The notes under the pieces: generated by a model | What the model saw: the letters and a program-made list of their open reading frames with translations, nothing else | Told to the model about the DNA's origin: nothing | Databases searched by the model: none | Program-made: the position numbers and the translations under genes | Origin: Portulaca oleracea | Lineage: Eukaryota; Streptophyta; Magnoliopsida; Caryophyllales; Portulacaceae | Direction: 5' to 3' | NCBI GenBank assembly: GCA_029582165.1 | Contig: CM055871.1 | Location: 4,719,501 to 4,783,500, forward strand | DNA length: 64,000 nucleotides | Shown here: piece after piece, positions 1-10,880 of the stretch | Layout: each line of letters begins with the position of its first letter | Numbering within the stretch: the first letter of the stretch is position 1

Positions 1-805
1 CTAGCTGATGCAAGGGCCATTTTTTAATGGTAGCCATAGCCATGAAAACTCTTACAGTGGTTAACTTTGCTACTGGTGAAAAAGTGTATTTGTAATCTTT
101 GTTTTTAATTTGTTCAAAGCCTCTTATCACCAGTATAGCCTTGTACCTTTCTACATTTCCATCCGGTTTGAATTTAATCTTATAAACCCATTTTGAGCTT
201 AAGGCCTTTTTTCCATTGGGTAGATCAGTCAATACCCAGGTTCCATTCTTTTCCAAGGCTTCTAATTATTCATTCATGGCTTTTATCCACTCAGGGTGTC
301 TTGCTGCTACAGCATAACTACTAGGTTCAGAGATATGCATGGTAGTGATTAAAGAAGCAACAAAATCATATGAATAAGGTAAGAAATCAGTTGACTTGAA
401 TATTGGAAAGGGGGATGACTTGTATCCTGCAAGGTTGTGGGATTGATCTTGCTTTCTGTGATCCTGGGGAATTACAAAGTCCTTGAGTCAGCCATAAGTT
501 TGCTTCCGTCTCTGAGACCTCCTCAGGGTTTGTTCTTGATTTTCAGCATGATCTACCCTTTCATTCATGACTTGAGCATCAGAAGAATTTTGGAAGTGAG
601 TTGTACTGTTCTGAGCAGGAGTATCATCTATATTGTTGTTATCTTCATGGTCTGATGTGTTTTCTTGAATGTTGATGTGGTCCTCAGAATCTTGTGTACT
701 GTCAACTCCTAAACTTTCATTAGTCTCATCAAATGTAATATTGAAATCAGGACCTACTAAGGATGAATGATTTCCTGCATCTGTCCAGGATTGACTGTCA
801 TTCAT
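1..805 (-). pseudogene. copia integrase-RT linker and N-terminal reverse transcriptase
   Basis: Bases 488-805 encode the acidic, Asn/Asp/Glu-rich linker that ends in a basic RRSQRRK motif, as is usual between copia integrase and RT. Bases 1-300, read on the minus strand, encode the RVT_2 start: a W-x-L-x-x-LP-x-GKK segment, KWVYKIK, then a RYKA-like segment and F-SPVAKL. The normally conserved Arg/Lys residue in the RYKA-LV block is changed and stops are present. The reading frame leaves the window before the catalytic YVDD box. This is a non-functional remnant. Confidence 0.85.
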
Positions 806-989
806 AAAATTCTCAGAAGAGGACCAATTCTCTCTTCTTACTCTGGATTCTCAGTGTTTTCTTTCCTGATTCTTGAAAGGAAAAACTTGCTCATCAAAAA
901 CCACATCTTTACTATGCATAACTTTCCTTGTGTCTAAGGTGACAGCTTATATCCCTTCATACCATATGTGTATCCCAGTAGGACACATC

Positions 990-1823
990 TTATAGCCCTT
1001 CAGAAAACTTGTCCTTTTCCCCTGGATTAACAGCAAAGCATTGGCATCCAATTGTTCTTAGATCATCTAGATTTGTTTTTTCCTTATAAAGCATTTCATG
1101 GGGACTTTTCCATCCTAAATTTTTCATAGATAGTTTGTTGATGATTGAGGTGGCTGCCAGTATACACTCCCCCCAGAAAGCTTTTGGAAACCCAGCTTGG
1201 ATCCTGATGGCTCTTGCTGTATCCAGTAGATGCATATGCTTTCTCTCTACCACACCATTTTGTTGGGGGGTTCTCACCATGGATCTTTGGTGTATGATTC
1301 CCTTTGAATCAAAGAGGGATGTGCAAGATTTTTGAAGGAATTCAGTTCCATTATCAGTTCTAATTGTTTTTACATGCACATCAAACTGATTGTCCACCAT
1401 ATTTAGAAATTTTTCAATGCCATTATAAGCTTGTGTTTTATCATGTAACAGTTGAGTCTAGGTGCACTTAGTATAATCATCAACTATAGTTAAAAAATAC
1501 TTAGCTCCATTTATGTTTGATGTTCTATAGGGACCCCAACGGTCCATATGAACTAATTGAAAGGGAGAACAACTTTTGATGGAGCTTCTATGAAAGGGTA
1601 GCCCGTGAGCTTTGGCAAGTATGCAAGTATCACAAGAAAAGCTTTTATGATCAATATTACAATTCAAGATGTGTTCAAGCTTAGAAAGAGAGGTATGACC
1701 TAATCTTGAATGCAAAATGTTCAAAGAAACTTCATTGTTTTCAATAGTATTACAATGTTTATCAGTGATCAGTATATGAGCCTTATGGTTGAGATAAGCT
1801 TCCTTTCTACACTTGGATTCCAA
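990..1823 (-). pseudogene. copia GAG-pre-integrase and integrase core, frame-broken
   Basis: Two successive frames (1458-1823 and 990-1400) make up the integrase. The first has the HHCC-type zinc finger of the pre-integrase domain (HSRLGHTS, then CDTC) and the first catalytic Asp region (TIVDDYTK). The second has the second Asp (RTDNGTEF) and the catalytic Glu in the TPQQNGVVERKH block. All three D,D,E residues are therefore recognisable, but a stop and frame change near 1440-1457 separate the first from the other two, so no intact integrase can be made. Confidence 0.9.
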
Positions 1824-1892
1824 TCTGTAGAGCCCATGGTTCTCATAAGCAATGGCTATGGTTTGTTTATTTAAAAGGCCCTGAAAAAGACA

Positions 1893-2636
1893 CTAGTCAG
1901 CTAAAGCAGTCATATATATATTTTGATCAGAAAGAAGCTTAGTGACAGATAGTAAATTGAAGGCAAAATTAAGGACATATAACACTCTATGTAGTTTTAG
2001 CCCATTATCCAAAATCACATCTCCAGCTAGTTTTACTATTTTAATATTACCATCAGGCATTGTGATAGATACAGGTTTGCTTAGTCTATTAAGAGATGTG
2101 AATAAAGATCTATCACAAGCCATGTGATCACTTGCCCTAGTGTCCACAATCCAAGAAGTTTCAGTAGAATTTTTTAATTTTTGGATATTGAAGCAAGTGC
2201 TAGTTTGTAAGATATTACTTGAAAAACTTTCATCTGAAGTTTGTGAGGTCTGTGCAAAATGTGAAGTAGACTGAGATGAGGCAGCTTTAGATGTTTGACC
2301 TTGGTCTAGCTTGTTATGGTTCATCTTGAAGACTTCATGAGCTATTTGCTGGAGAAGTTTTGCACTCATCTTAGGGGTCTCTTCTTCTAAGGGACTGTCT
2401 GCCATTTCCTCCTGAAAGACATTTGCAATTGTCCTCTTGCCCTTGTACCAATCTGGATACCCTACTAATTTGAAGCATTGTTCCCTCTCGTAGCCATATC
2501 TTTGACAGTAAGTGCAGAACTGGTTTGCCTTTTCTTTCTTGAAGTCTTTCTTGGCCCCTTTGAAGGAGCTTCTTGCATTTATGCCACTTGAATTATTGTC
2601 AATGTTGCCAAAACTCCTCTGAGTATTAGCTGCCAT
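1893..2636 (-). pseudogene. copia nucleocapsid knuckle and aspartic protease, with damaged motifs
   Basis: A 247-residue open frame contains a CCHC-type zinc knuckle region (CTYCQRYGYEREQC, followed by FKLVGYPDWYKGK). The metal-binding His of the knuckle appears as Tyr. Downstream, the protease active site, normally D-S/T-G-A-S-D-H, reads DTRASDH, so the catalytic-loop Gly is Arg. Both changes can result from single C-to-T/G-to-A transitions. The frame is open but the product would lack nucleic-acid binding and protease function as judged from these motifs. Confidence 0.85.
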
Positions 2637-2786
2637 CTCAGAGGTGAATTGAAGCCCTCCAAAGGCAACCTTTTGACACTCAGCTCTCTAGACCAAAGAA
2701 TATGCCTTATTGATTGTAGGCAAGGGATCCATTAGAAGAATTTGTGCTCTTACAGCATCAAATTCATCATTCAAGTGCATCAAGAA

Positions 2787-3410
2787 TTAGACAAGCCTTT
2801 TTCTTTGTTCCATATCAACAGAAGTCTTGATGTGGGGGCATGTTACAGGACAACTACAAACTTGCACATCAGACATTTCATTTACTTCATCCCAAAGTCT
2901 TTTCAATCTAGTAAAATAAACTGCCACATACTGTTTGCCCTGATGTAAGTTAGTAATCTCCTTTTCTAACTGGAACAACAAAGGGTCATTGCTTTGGCCA
3001 AATTTTTCACTCAATTCACCCCACAGTTCTTGTGCAATATTTACATATAGAAAACACTTAGCTAACTCAGTGATCATGCAATTTAATAGCCAACTAATGA
3101 CCATGTTGTCACATTTAATCTACTGATTAAGGGATGTAACCTGTTTTGGCCAAGTGCATTCCCCAGTGATGAAACCAATCTTGAATTTGGTCTTCAAGGC
3201 TATTTTAATGGCTCTCCCCCACTTTTGAAAGTTGAAACCATTGAGTTTGATATTCACAATCTGCAATCCTGGGTGGTCTGAGCTTTGAAGGTATAGGGGA
3301 TCATTGTTATATAGTTCTTCATCATTCTTTGGTCGACCTTGATCAGGACCATCTCCCATCCCAGCTTCTTGTTCAACTGCTGCTTCAGGTTGTTCCTCAA
3401 TTTTGGTCAT
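2787..3410 (-). pseudogene. copia gag, two frames
   Basis: The gag start (3120-3410) is a 96-residue frame with the Retrotran_gag_3 signature: LQSSDHPGLQIV, then LNGFNFQKWGRAIKIAL and GFITG. It stops at 3120 and continues in another stretch (2787-3104) with the UBN2-type gag middle: V-SWLLNCM, ELWGELSEKFG, then YFTRLKRLWDE. A stop separates the two. The ATG near 3410 lies about 120 bp downstream of the primer binding site, as expected for a copia gag start. Confidence 0.88.
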
Positions 3411-3527
3411 TTTGCCAGCAAGCTCAAATCGATCTGCCTCTCTTGGATCAAGAGATTAGTTATTCTTCGACAATCTGGAAGAATAACAGTTCTGTCTCTT
3501 AGGAGAGGGCAGAAGAAGAGCTTCCAA

Positions 3528-3539
3528 GCTTTGATACCA
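3528..3539 (-). other. copia primer binding site
   Basis: On the minus strand this reads TGGTATCAAAGC, one mismatch from the initiator-Met tRNA 3' end complement (TGGTATCAGAGC). It directly abuts the inner end of the LTR. Confidence 0.85.
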
Positions 3540-3767
3540 TGAGAATTTGTGGATAGGAGAGAATGACAGAAAAGAAGTATTGTATATTCACAGCAGATAC
3601 ATTACAATGATCACCCTAAGACTATTTATACACAGGCTATATCTTGACAGATTCAAGAAAACAATAACATAATCTTGAACCTAAACACTAACAGAAAATA
3701 ACTAACTAAGGAAAAAACACAAAACACCTTACACTACCTTCTATTATTTCCACCACAATTTTTCACA
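3540..3767 (-). repeat. copia 5' LTR, about 228 bp
   Basis: It is bounded by TG...CA on both readings: TGAGAATTTGTGG at one end and, on the other strand, TGTGAAAAATTGTGG. The ends therefore form a short imperfect inverted repeat. The primer binding site lies immediately inside. No matching second LTR is in the window. Confidence 0.8.
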
Positions 3768-3812
3768 TTACGCAATACCGCAACCAACCGCACCGTAAAA
3801 AATAACGGGCCC
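3768..3812. mobile_element. PIF/Harbinger-like MITE, right end only (split by the copia insertion)
   Basis: The sequence matches the terminal part of the GGCCCTGTTCTTTT family found repeatedly in this window: Cys-rich CCGCAACCAACCGCACCG, then a run ending GGGCCC followed by TAA. The other half should lie left of base 1, beyond the copia element. Confidence 0.65.
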
Positions 3813-3909
3813 TAATAAGTAAAACTTTCAAACATTTAATGCATGCACGGACATACCCATCGCCACTGATAATATGGAATAGAGGAAACACATGGTAATA
3901 ATTAATATT

Positions 3910-4166
3910 ATATTGGGAAATTAATTGTCACTTTAGAGTTTTGGGATGATTTTGAGAAAATAGTATTGAAAATGATAATTGCATTGGAAATGATAAAATA
4001 AGAGTTAAGTTTCTATTTTAGTTATATGATTGTATTGGGAATAATAAAAGCAAGAGGTAAATTTGGAAAAATTGTCATTAATGTTGCATTGAAATTGTAA
4101 AGTGACACATATTGTGGAAAATAAAAATTTTTGATTAAAGTGACAGATATTGAGGAATGGAGGGAG
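3910..4166. mobile_element. Stowaway-type MITE fragment
   Basis: The right end is GGAGGGAG followed by TA, the usual Stowaway terminus. The left terminus is not recognisable. Confidence 0.45.
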
Positions 4167-4168
4167 TA

Positions 4169-5043
4169 TGTCATTTGGTAAACTCTTTGTTTTTCAAAAA
4201 AAGAAAAGGAAAATTATTGCATTGTCAAGTTGTTATAGATATTATGGGACAAAAGAATTTTTGGTAGGATGATTTCGTTGCTCTTAATATGAAACCGTCT
4301 CACATAAATTTGTAATTTATTATGAGACAGATCCCTTGCACAATAATATTTTCAATATTGTATTGTAATTAATAATTGATACTAGAATAATTTTTTGATA
4401 TGAATATGAGTAATAATTTATTTAGGGATGACTTTTATCAGAATATCTGATCAGATAAATTAATTAATAGTCGCCCCTATATTTATTAAAATTCGCTACA
4501 AAGTTATACACCTCATGATAAATTTATGGTGAGCTGGTCTTACATAAGACTTACTATTGATGATTTTATTCTACAAACTTGCTCCCTCGTTTTACCACCA
4601 AGGTTTACGCGACAGTTAACTTAAAAAATTTATTATTAATTTCTCGACATGTAAAATGGTGTACTATATATATAAAAGTGCTCTTAATCTCTTACTAAAT
4701 TTATAACAAAAAAAAAATACTATCTAAGAATATAATGTTCTAACATTTTTTTATAAAATATTATGTGAGAAATTGTCATTCAAACAAGGATATCAAAGAC
4801 CATAGAACAGTTATCAAGAGACAGATAAAATGAAATATAATTTTATAATAACTAACTAGCGAACTAAAGCTACGATGGGCTTCCTAGCATATTATCGTAT
4901 CATGTACGTTAAAATCATTTCCAAATGCTTCTCATTAACCAGAAGTACGGGGGAAAACTCTCAAGGAAATATTGGCTAACCAAAGGAGATCATAACTTCG
5001 TACTTCCAAAGGCTTGCCAAGGGTCGGAAAAAGAGGCAACAAA
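4169..5043. other. AT-rich gap, nothing identified
   Basis: No convincing gene or transposon boundary is seen. The open frames are short and of random composition. Confidence 0.5.
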
Positions 5044-6530
5044 TAAAAATAAATAAAAGATGACCTGAAATCATGGTTAGAAAATAGTGAGGAAATTGGT
5101 CATAAGTTCATAAAGGATTATAAAAGTATATTCACGTCACAAAGAGGAAACCAATTGGAATTTACGTATGATATACCCTCCTTAATCTCAGAAAATGAGA
5201 ACAATATGTTCATCGCCTTACCAACAGAAGAAGAAATTAAAAAAGGCGCTTTTTGATATTAACTTGACCAAAACCCCAGGTCCGGATCGGTATGGCGCAG
5301 GATTCTATCAAAAAGCTTGGACGGTCATTAAAGAAGATATAATAAAAGGAAACCAAGATTTTTTTTTTGCATCTAGGAAAATTCTCTAAGAGTTTAATCA
5401 TTCATTTATTACGTTGATCCCTAAAACTGATAAGCCCAAATAGACAAGTCATTTTCGAACCATTAGTCTGTGTAATACTTTTTATAAAATAATTGCGAAA
5501 GTTCTGGTAAATAGACTAAGACCACTGCTTGAAAAAATAATTCCACTGCTACAAAGTGTTTTTATACCCGAACGATCTATACATGATAATATTTAATAAC
5601 CCATGAAATAATGCATACGTTCAAAGATACAAGGAAAAAAATCGTCTTGGTTAGCACTGAAACTGAACATGGAAAAAGTGTACAACCGAATAGAATTGAA
5701 TTTTCTATCAATGGTCTTAAGGAAAACTGGATTCTGCCACAAATGAATTGAACTAATAAAGCACTGTACCTCAACAGTATCCTATTATCTACTTATTAAT
5801 GGAACACCCTATGACTTTTTCAAACCGTCCAGGGTCCTTAGACAAGGGGATCCCTTGTCACCAATTATCTATTCATTTTATGCGTGAATATTCTTTGGAA
5901 CAAACTAGAACAGGAAGCGATCAATCGAAAATCATGGATCGGAATTCAACTGGCACCTAAAACAGCTAAGATTCCTTGTCTTTTCTGGGTAGATGACAAC
6001 CCGTTATTTTGTAAAGCTTCAATAGAAACAACCTCTCGACTAAAAAATATCCTTCAAAGGTTTTGTGATAAGTCGGGCCAATTGGTGCACTTTCACAAGT
6101 CCACCTGAGTTTTCTCCAAGAATACGCCTAGATGGGAAAACATACAAGGTATCTTCAATATTCCTCTAGCATAACCTATAGCAAAATATTTAGGGTGTCA
6201 TTTGAATCAAGGGAGACAAAATAGGAACAACTTCTCTGAAATCATTCAAATAGCAACAGATAGAATTGCGCAACATTGCGACGACTGAAGTTTGTTGGGG
6301 GCTTACAAGATCTGGGAACTTCTCAACGAAAACAACCACGAGAATCACACAACCCCGCTACAACTAACTACAAAAATGAGAGTTTAAATGGATTTGGAGA
6401 CTAGATCTACCATCGAAAGTTAAAATTTTTCTCTGGCAATGTCTTAGAAAGGCCATCCCAAATAGAGGGAATCTTTTTTGCAAAGGTATTAATCTGGAAC
6501 CTCTTTGTCCTTCATGTCAAGTGATGTATG
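5044..6530 (+). pseudogene. LINE (L1-type) reverse transcriptase remnant
   Basis: Read across several frames and stops, this is the middle and end of a plant LINE ORF2. The recognisable blocks in order are: the pre-RT helix ending KTPGPDRYGAGFY (normally KSPGPDG), a LIPK block, VFIPERSIHDNI, the LRQGDPLSP block, and the catalytic box, which reads FWVDDNPLF where F/YADD is expected. The LGCHLNQGR region follows. After about 6280 there is a jump to a zf-RVT-type segment (PSKVKIFLWQCLRKAIPN, then CPSC). There are more than six stops or frame shifts, so this is an old, dead copy. No target duplication or poly(A) was found. Confidence 0.85.
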
Positions 6531-8100
6531 TAGGCTCAAGTGAATCAGAGTGCACAAGTTAACACACACCAAAGGACTCCAAGCAAGTAGAAACCCATGA
6601 CCAACACCAAATGAATGCTAAGAACTTAACATCAAGGGACTGACAACAAATGAAATGGAAAAGATAGGCTAATGATCTTGTTTGATACAGCAACACCATA
6701 AACGATTTCACTAGGACTAGTACTTGTAATATCACTCTTGAATACAGAAACACCCTCAAAAGATCAAAAACAAGCTCTACATATCACCCCTTGATTAGCC
6801 AAATCAAGATACAGAAGTAGAAATTTTGAGAGTTATTAGAACACTCACAAATAAAGGGGGCTAAAAAGCACGCTCCTTACATTTATCAAAATCAACTAAA
6901 TGAAATGAAGAATTCATGGTTGGCGTATATATAGGCAAGCAAGTGCACACGCACCTTAGTCTTTCACTTAAGCTTTACTAGTCATGAAGAAACGACTGAT
7001 ACATGATTAATTAAGTTAAAATACAACCAAATAAGCTATTACATTGCTTTAGCAAGAAGTACTCGTCCAAAATAATAGAAGAGACAACCTATAAAGTGAA
7101 GACACATGCTAGTCTCCCATTGGGCTAGCCTAGTAAACTTAACACATTCCAATGGTGCCACCTCCTTCTTGCTTGCTTGCTTGGCTTTTCCCTTGCTGTT
7201 GGGTTTCCTCAAGAAACATATTTGAAGAGGGAAATTCAAATTCATGGGAAAAAGATTGAATTGCCCCTTTACAAACTGAAATATAACAACCAGGTCATTT
7301 TAAGCTATACTGAGCACACTTCTTTTGTTGAATCTGGTTGAAGATGCAAATGAACTCCAAATTAGTCGTTTAAGAGCTTTTTGGAAAGCTTAAATAATAC
7401 CCTTCAAAAGTCTCTTAGGGCTTAATCCAACACTACTTCCAACCTTTCAACACAATCAAGAACAGCAACAACACCCAATAACAATGGACGAACACAGGGA
7501 ATTGGGGTACCCAAATTGCTTAACAACAAAAATAACACCAAGAACAACAATAAAATCACCTCCAATCAACAAATTGCAAATCCGGGCACAAACAAGATAA
7601 CCCCAACAAAACTATGAGTTTTATGCCTGACTCTAATACTAAATGGAGAGTTTCAGACCTAGAGTCTATACAAATTCATGTGGATGACGGAAATCCACCG
7701 ATAGAACTTATACAAAGAAGAACTATTTTAGGGTTTTGGGGTTTTGTGGATAGACAAGAAGCTAAATGATACGGACAATTCTAAAGAGTATAAACTCACC
7801 AAATTGAACTAAGAGTCTTGAAACACCCAATAAATCTCACCAAAGAGAGGAGGAAGAACACCCACTCACAAAGAAAGAGAAATCAACAAGCAATTCCACA
7901 AAAGGATTAGCTTTCATTAAATTAAGGTAAGAAAACCCTTAATTACAATCTCCCAAGGGGAGAGGATTTTGGTTGCTAAACCTATGAGCTTCAAAAACTA
8001 ACTCTAATGGAAGGGGTTTACATGTATATATATATGGGGGGAAGGGGATAGAAAAGGAATTAAACAAAAAGGAGGGAGCAAAGGGGAAAGTCAGGCTAAA
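6531..8100. other. repeat-like DNA of unknown identity
   Basis: No coding homology is recognised. The region has a moderately even composition, a TATA-rich run near 8022-8036, and a sharp start at the end of the LINE remnant, so it may be an LTR or the untranslated part of a retrotransposon. No terminal repeat could be paired within the window. Confidence 0.4.
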
Positions 8101-8120
8101 AATTTGACATTTCCAGGACC

Positions 8121-8452
8121 GTCGCGGGCGCGACACAAAGTATCACAAGCGTTACCTTGCTCGGGGTAAAATCTGGGTGAATGATCGACAGAGGTGTCGC
8201 GAGCGCGACCTCTTGGTCATAGTCGTGAATATGGAGTGGTCGTGGCCGTGACCCCTGACGATTACTCAAACCCAGAAATCTCCAAACGAAGGGTCGCAGG
8301 CGTGACAAGGCATGTCGCGGGCGCGACGTTTCTTTCAGCTTCAAACCCTTGTGGAACGGGGATGTCACAGGTGCGACAGTACTAGACGTTGTGGGCGTGA
8401 CGCTTGCCACTGAGCCTTGTCACAGGCCCACGATCAGTGTCACGACCGTGGC
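8121..8452. repeat. cluster of degenerate CpG-rich palindromes
   Basis: A 14-bp near-palindrome, GTCGCGGGCGCGAC, recurs at 8121, 8196, 8239, 8293, 8314, 8364, 8388, 8419 and 8439, with irregular spacing of 20-75 bp. The copies at 8121 and 8314 are identical; most changes in the others are CpG-to-TpG or CpG-to-CpA. Coding potential is unlikely. Confidence 0.75.
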
Positions 8453-9498
8453 TTCCCTTCTGTCATGTCTTCTCCCTTGCTTGCCATGCACAATGAGTTC
8501 CACCTTTCTTCGTTATTCTTGTCGAAAATCTCGAGGCCCCTTAGAAGACTTGAGATGGATCCTGATGAGGATCCGGATCCATACCTATGGCCCAGGATTT
8601 TACTTGAAATGAGCATCGCCCCCAATGATGGCCTAAAAGGCCCTCCAAGCGCCCGGATTCACCTTTAAATGAATCATGGAGTCGGGTTTGAATTGTGGAG
8701 AGGGGAGGGTGACCTTAAGCGAACCGATAACCATAGGTGGAACGAAATCGGGCCGGACCCAATACACTCCATAATGTGAGTAAGACAACTCACATAAATG
8801 ACATCACTTATTAAATATATGAATTTCTAAATATATATCAAATAAGGTAGATAAGGAAGTATGAGTAGTATGAAAAAAAAGGATAAAGTGAGAAAGGTGG
8901 GATAAAGTAGGATAAATTTTTCTGACATCACAAAAGGACAGGATTATTTAGCATAAATATAGTATGATGCTTGAGATCTATAAGAGTAAAAACCATTCTC
9001 TTTTTTTTATCCCATTATTTTAGTACGGTTAGTATAACCAATAAGGTAAAAAATATACAAAACATAACCAATTCCTAATATAACCCTCGAAAAATTATTG
9101 CCCATCCTTCCATAGATTAGTTTAAGATAATGCAAATTATTCTTCCCATGCATAGATTAGTTTAAAGGCACAACCGAATTATTCTTGCCATGCATAGATT
9201 TGATTAGGGGTGTTTGTCAGGAAGCTTTGGGCTTAGAAAGTGCTTCTTAATCAAAGTCTAAAAGCTCTTTGAAACACTTGATAAATAGTTTTTTGACATT
9301 ATTTGATAAATATTTGATAAATAGATTATTTATTATTTTTCCAAAAATAAAAAACTATTTGGACAATTTTTTTGAAAGAATTTTGAACTTTTTTGATATG
9401 ATAATTATTTTACTACTCTCGTACTTTGGACAAGATTAAATTAAATACCATATAATGTTTGTTATATTGGTTATTTATTTTTTCTTCATTTGACCAGA
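8453..9498. other. non-coding gap, partly repeat-like
   Basis: Bases 8770-8850 share a short block (GTAAGACAA..., TACATCACTTATTA-like) with 62890-62950, so part of this is a dispersed repeat. Nothing else is recognised. Confidence 0.4.
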
Positions 9499-9942
9499 GT
9501 TGTATGTGTTGTTATGGTTGTTATCTTTTTTTAATGATAAACAGGAGGGGGAAAATTATATTAGAGCGTCATTGATAAAACGATACATATCATCTGACGC
9601 CCTCTCCAAAATTGGATCGGAAACATCGGAGCTCCAAATTCTTGTCAGTGAGTTTAATGATTGTCACCGAGCGATCTCATGGGCTACTTTGTTTCCATCC
9701 CTCCGAATAAATTGAAAACTAACAAGATCAAAATTTCTGCATAAACTCAAAATATCCCTAATAATGAGGCCTAGCTCATTGTCATCAACAAATTTATTCT
9801 TGAGCTTTTGAATCAAAGGAAGACAGTCATTTTCCACTGGAATGTTACGGTACCCCGCCTCTTGCATCTCCTGCAAGCTGAATCTATAGGCACGGGCTTC
9901 TTCCATCGTAGGGTTGTATGTGTTGTTATGGTTGTTATCTTT
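9499..9942 (-). mobile_element. 5'-truncated LINE insertion with 30-bp target duplication
   Basis: The 30-bp sequence 9499-9528 is repeated exactly at 9913-9942. Between them, on the minus strand, is a LINE 3' end: an 80-residue frame (9664-9906) encoding the second half of the RNase H-like domain, with the DCLPL block, then SFQFIRRDGNKVAH. A T-run just inside the left repeat (about 9526-9532) is the expected position of the poly(A) tail for a minus-strand LINE. The inserted part is only about 384 bp. Confidence 0.85.
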
Positions 9943-10161
9943 AATTACTATTTTAATTTAAAAATTTTAAAAGAGTTAGCAATTTATTAATTTTATTAAC
10001 TCTGGTCATAAAAGAAATTTAATATCATAAATTCAATAATTATTAGAAGGAAAATAAAACTGACATTGAATAATAGCATAAAATAGTACGGAGAACTATC
10101 ACAAAAATGTGTACCAAAGAAATTTTTATTTCATAATTACATTATTTTCATTTTAAAACAC
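9943..10161. other. AT-rich spacer
   Basis: Nothing recognised between the LINE target repeat and the next MITE; the last 8 bases are the MITE target site. Confidence 0.5.
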
Positions 10162-10612
10162 GGTTGTGTTTGGGTGGGATGATTTTCCCATTTTCCGATG
10201 TTTAGTGACCGGAAAACGGAGGAAACCATTTTCAAGAAAATTATTTTCCCTCACTCCTTTGTAGATTATTTTCTTGACTTGAACCTAATGAAAATCATTT
10301 TCTCTCTATCTCCCCTACTCTCTCTCTCCACCACTCTCTCTTATACAACCATTTTAATATCTTCTCCCTCTCTCTCATTTTTGTCTCTTCCTCCACTCTC
10401 TCTCCCGCACCCCTTTTAATGTATATATCTCTCCCTATCTTTCTCGTCTTTCACTCTGTGCACCACTCCCCATACACTTGTTTTAGTCTATCTCTCTCTC
10501 GTCTTTCTCTCTCTATATCACTCTCCCTCATACACCTGTTTTAATATTTCTTTCTCTCTCTCTCTCTCATATTTCTCTATCTCCAACACTATCTCTCATG
10601 CACCCTTTTTAA

Positions 10613-10674
<62 letters not shown>

Positions 10675-10880
10675 CAACACTCTCTTTCACACACGCATTT
10701 TAATTAATCTCTATCTCCTTATTGTTAAACAGGTGAAAATCATTTTTTCGGAAAATCATTTTCCTGTGTACCAAACAGGGAAAATATGAAATGAAAATTC
10801 ATTTTCTAAGAAAATCATTTTAAAAGGAAAATCATTTTCCTAGAAAACAATTTTCGTTTGCACCAAACATACCCCACATG
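10162..10880. mobile_element. hAT-like MITE containing a (CT)n tract
   Basis: The ends are inverted repeats: GTGTTTGGGTGG-like at the left, and CACCAAACATACCCC at the right. Inner parts of both arms are rich in GGAAAATCATTTTCC-type sequence. The flanks form a near-perfect 8-bp target duplication, TAAAACAC/TAAAATAC. The centre is low-complexity CT-rich DNA. Confidence 0.7.
10615..10672. repeat. (TC)n microsatellite
   Basis: About 29 uninterrupted TC units, within the centre of the surrounding MITE. Confidence 0.97.

Larger units (their letters stand above)
1..3767 (-). mobile_element. Ty1/copia LTR retrotransposon, decayed, 5' part
   Basis: Reading on the minus strand from 3767 down, the order is 5' LTR, primer binding site, gag, CCHC knuckle, protease, integrase, a low-complexity linker and the first part of reverse transcriptase. 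The order integrase before RT identifies the copia superfamily. The coding region is broken into at least five frames by stops and frameshifts. The 3' part (rest of RT, RNase H, 3' LTR) lies beyond base 1. The right-hand flank (3768-3812) is the end of a MITE, so this element inserted into that MITE. Confidence 0.93.

Noticed and set aside
8096..8668. Overlapping open frames on both strands
   Set aside because: They arise from the CpG-rich palindromes, which suppress stop codons; no domain is visible.
10198..10419. Frame rich in Ser and Leu
   Set aside because: Low-complexity translation of the CT-rich core of a MITE.
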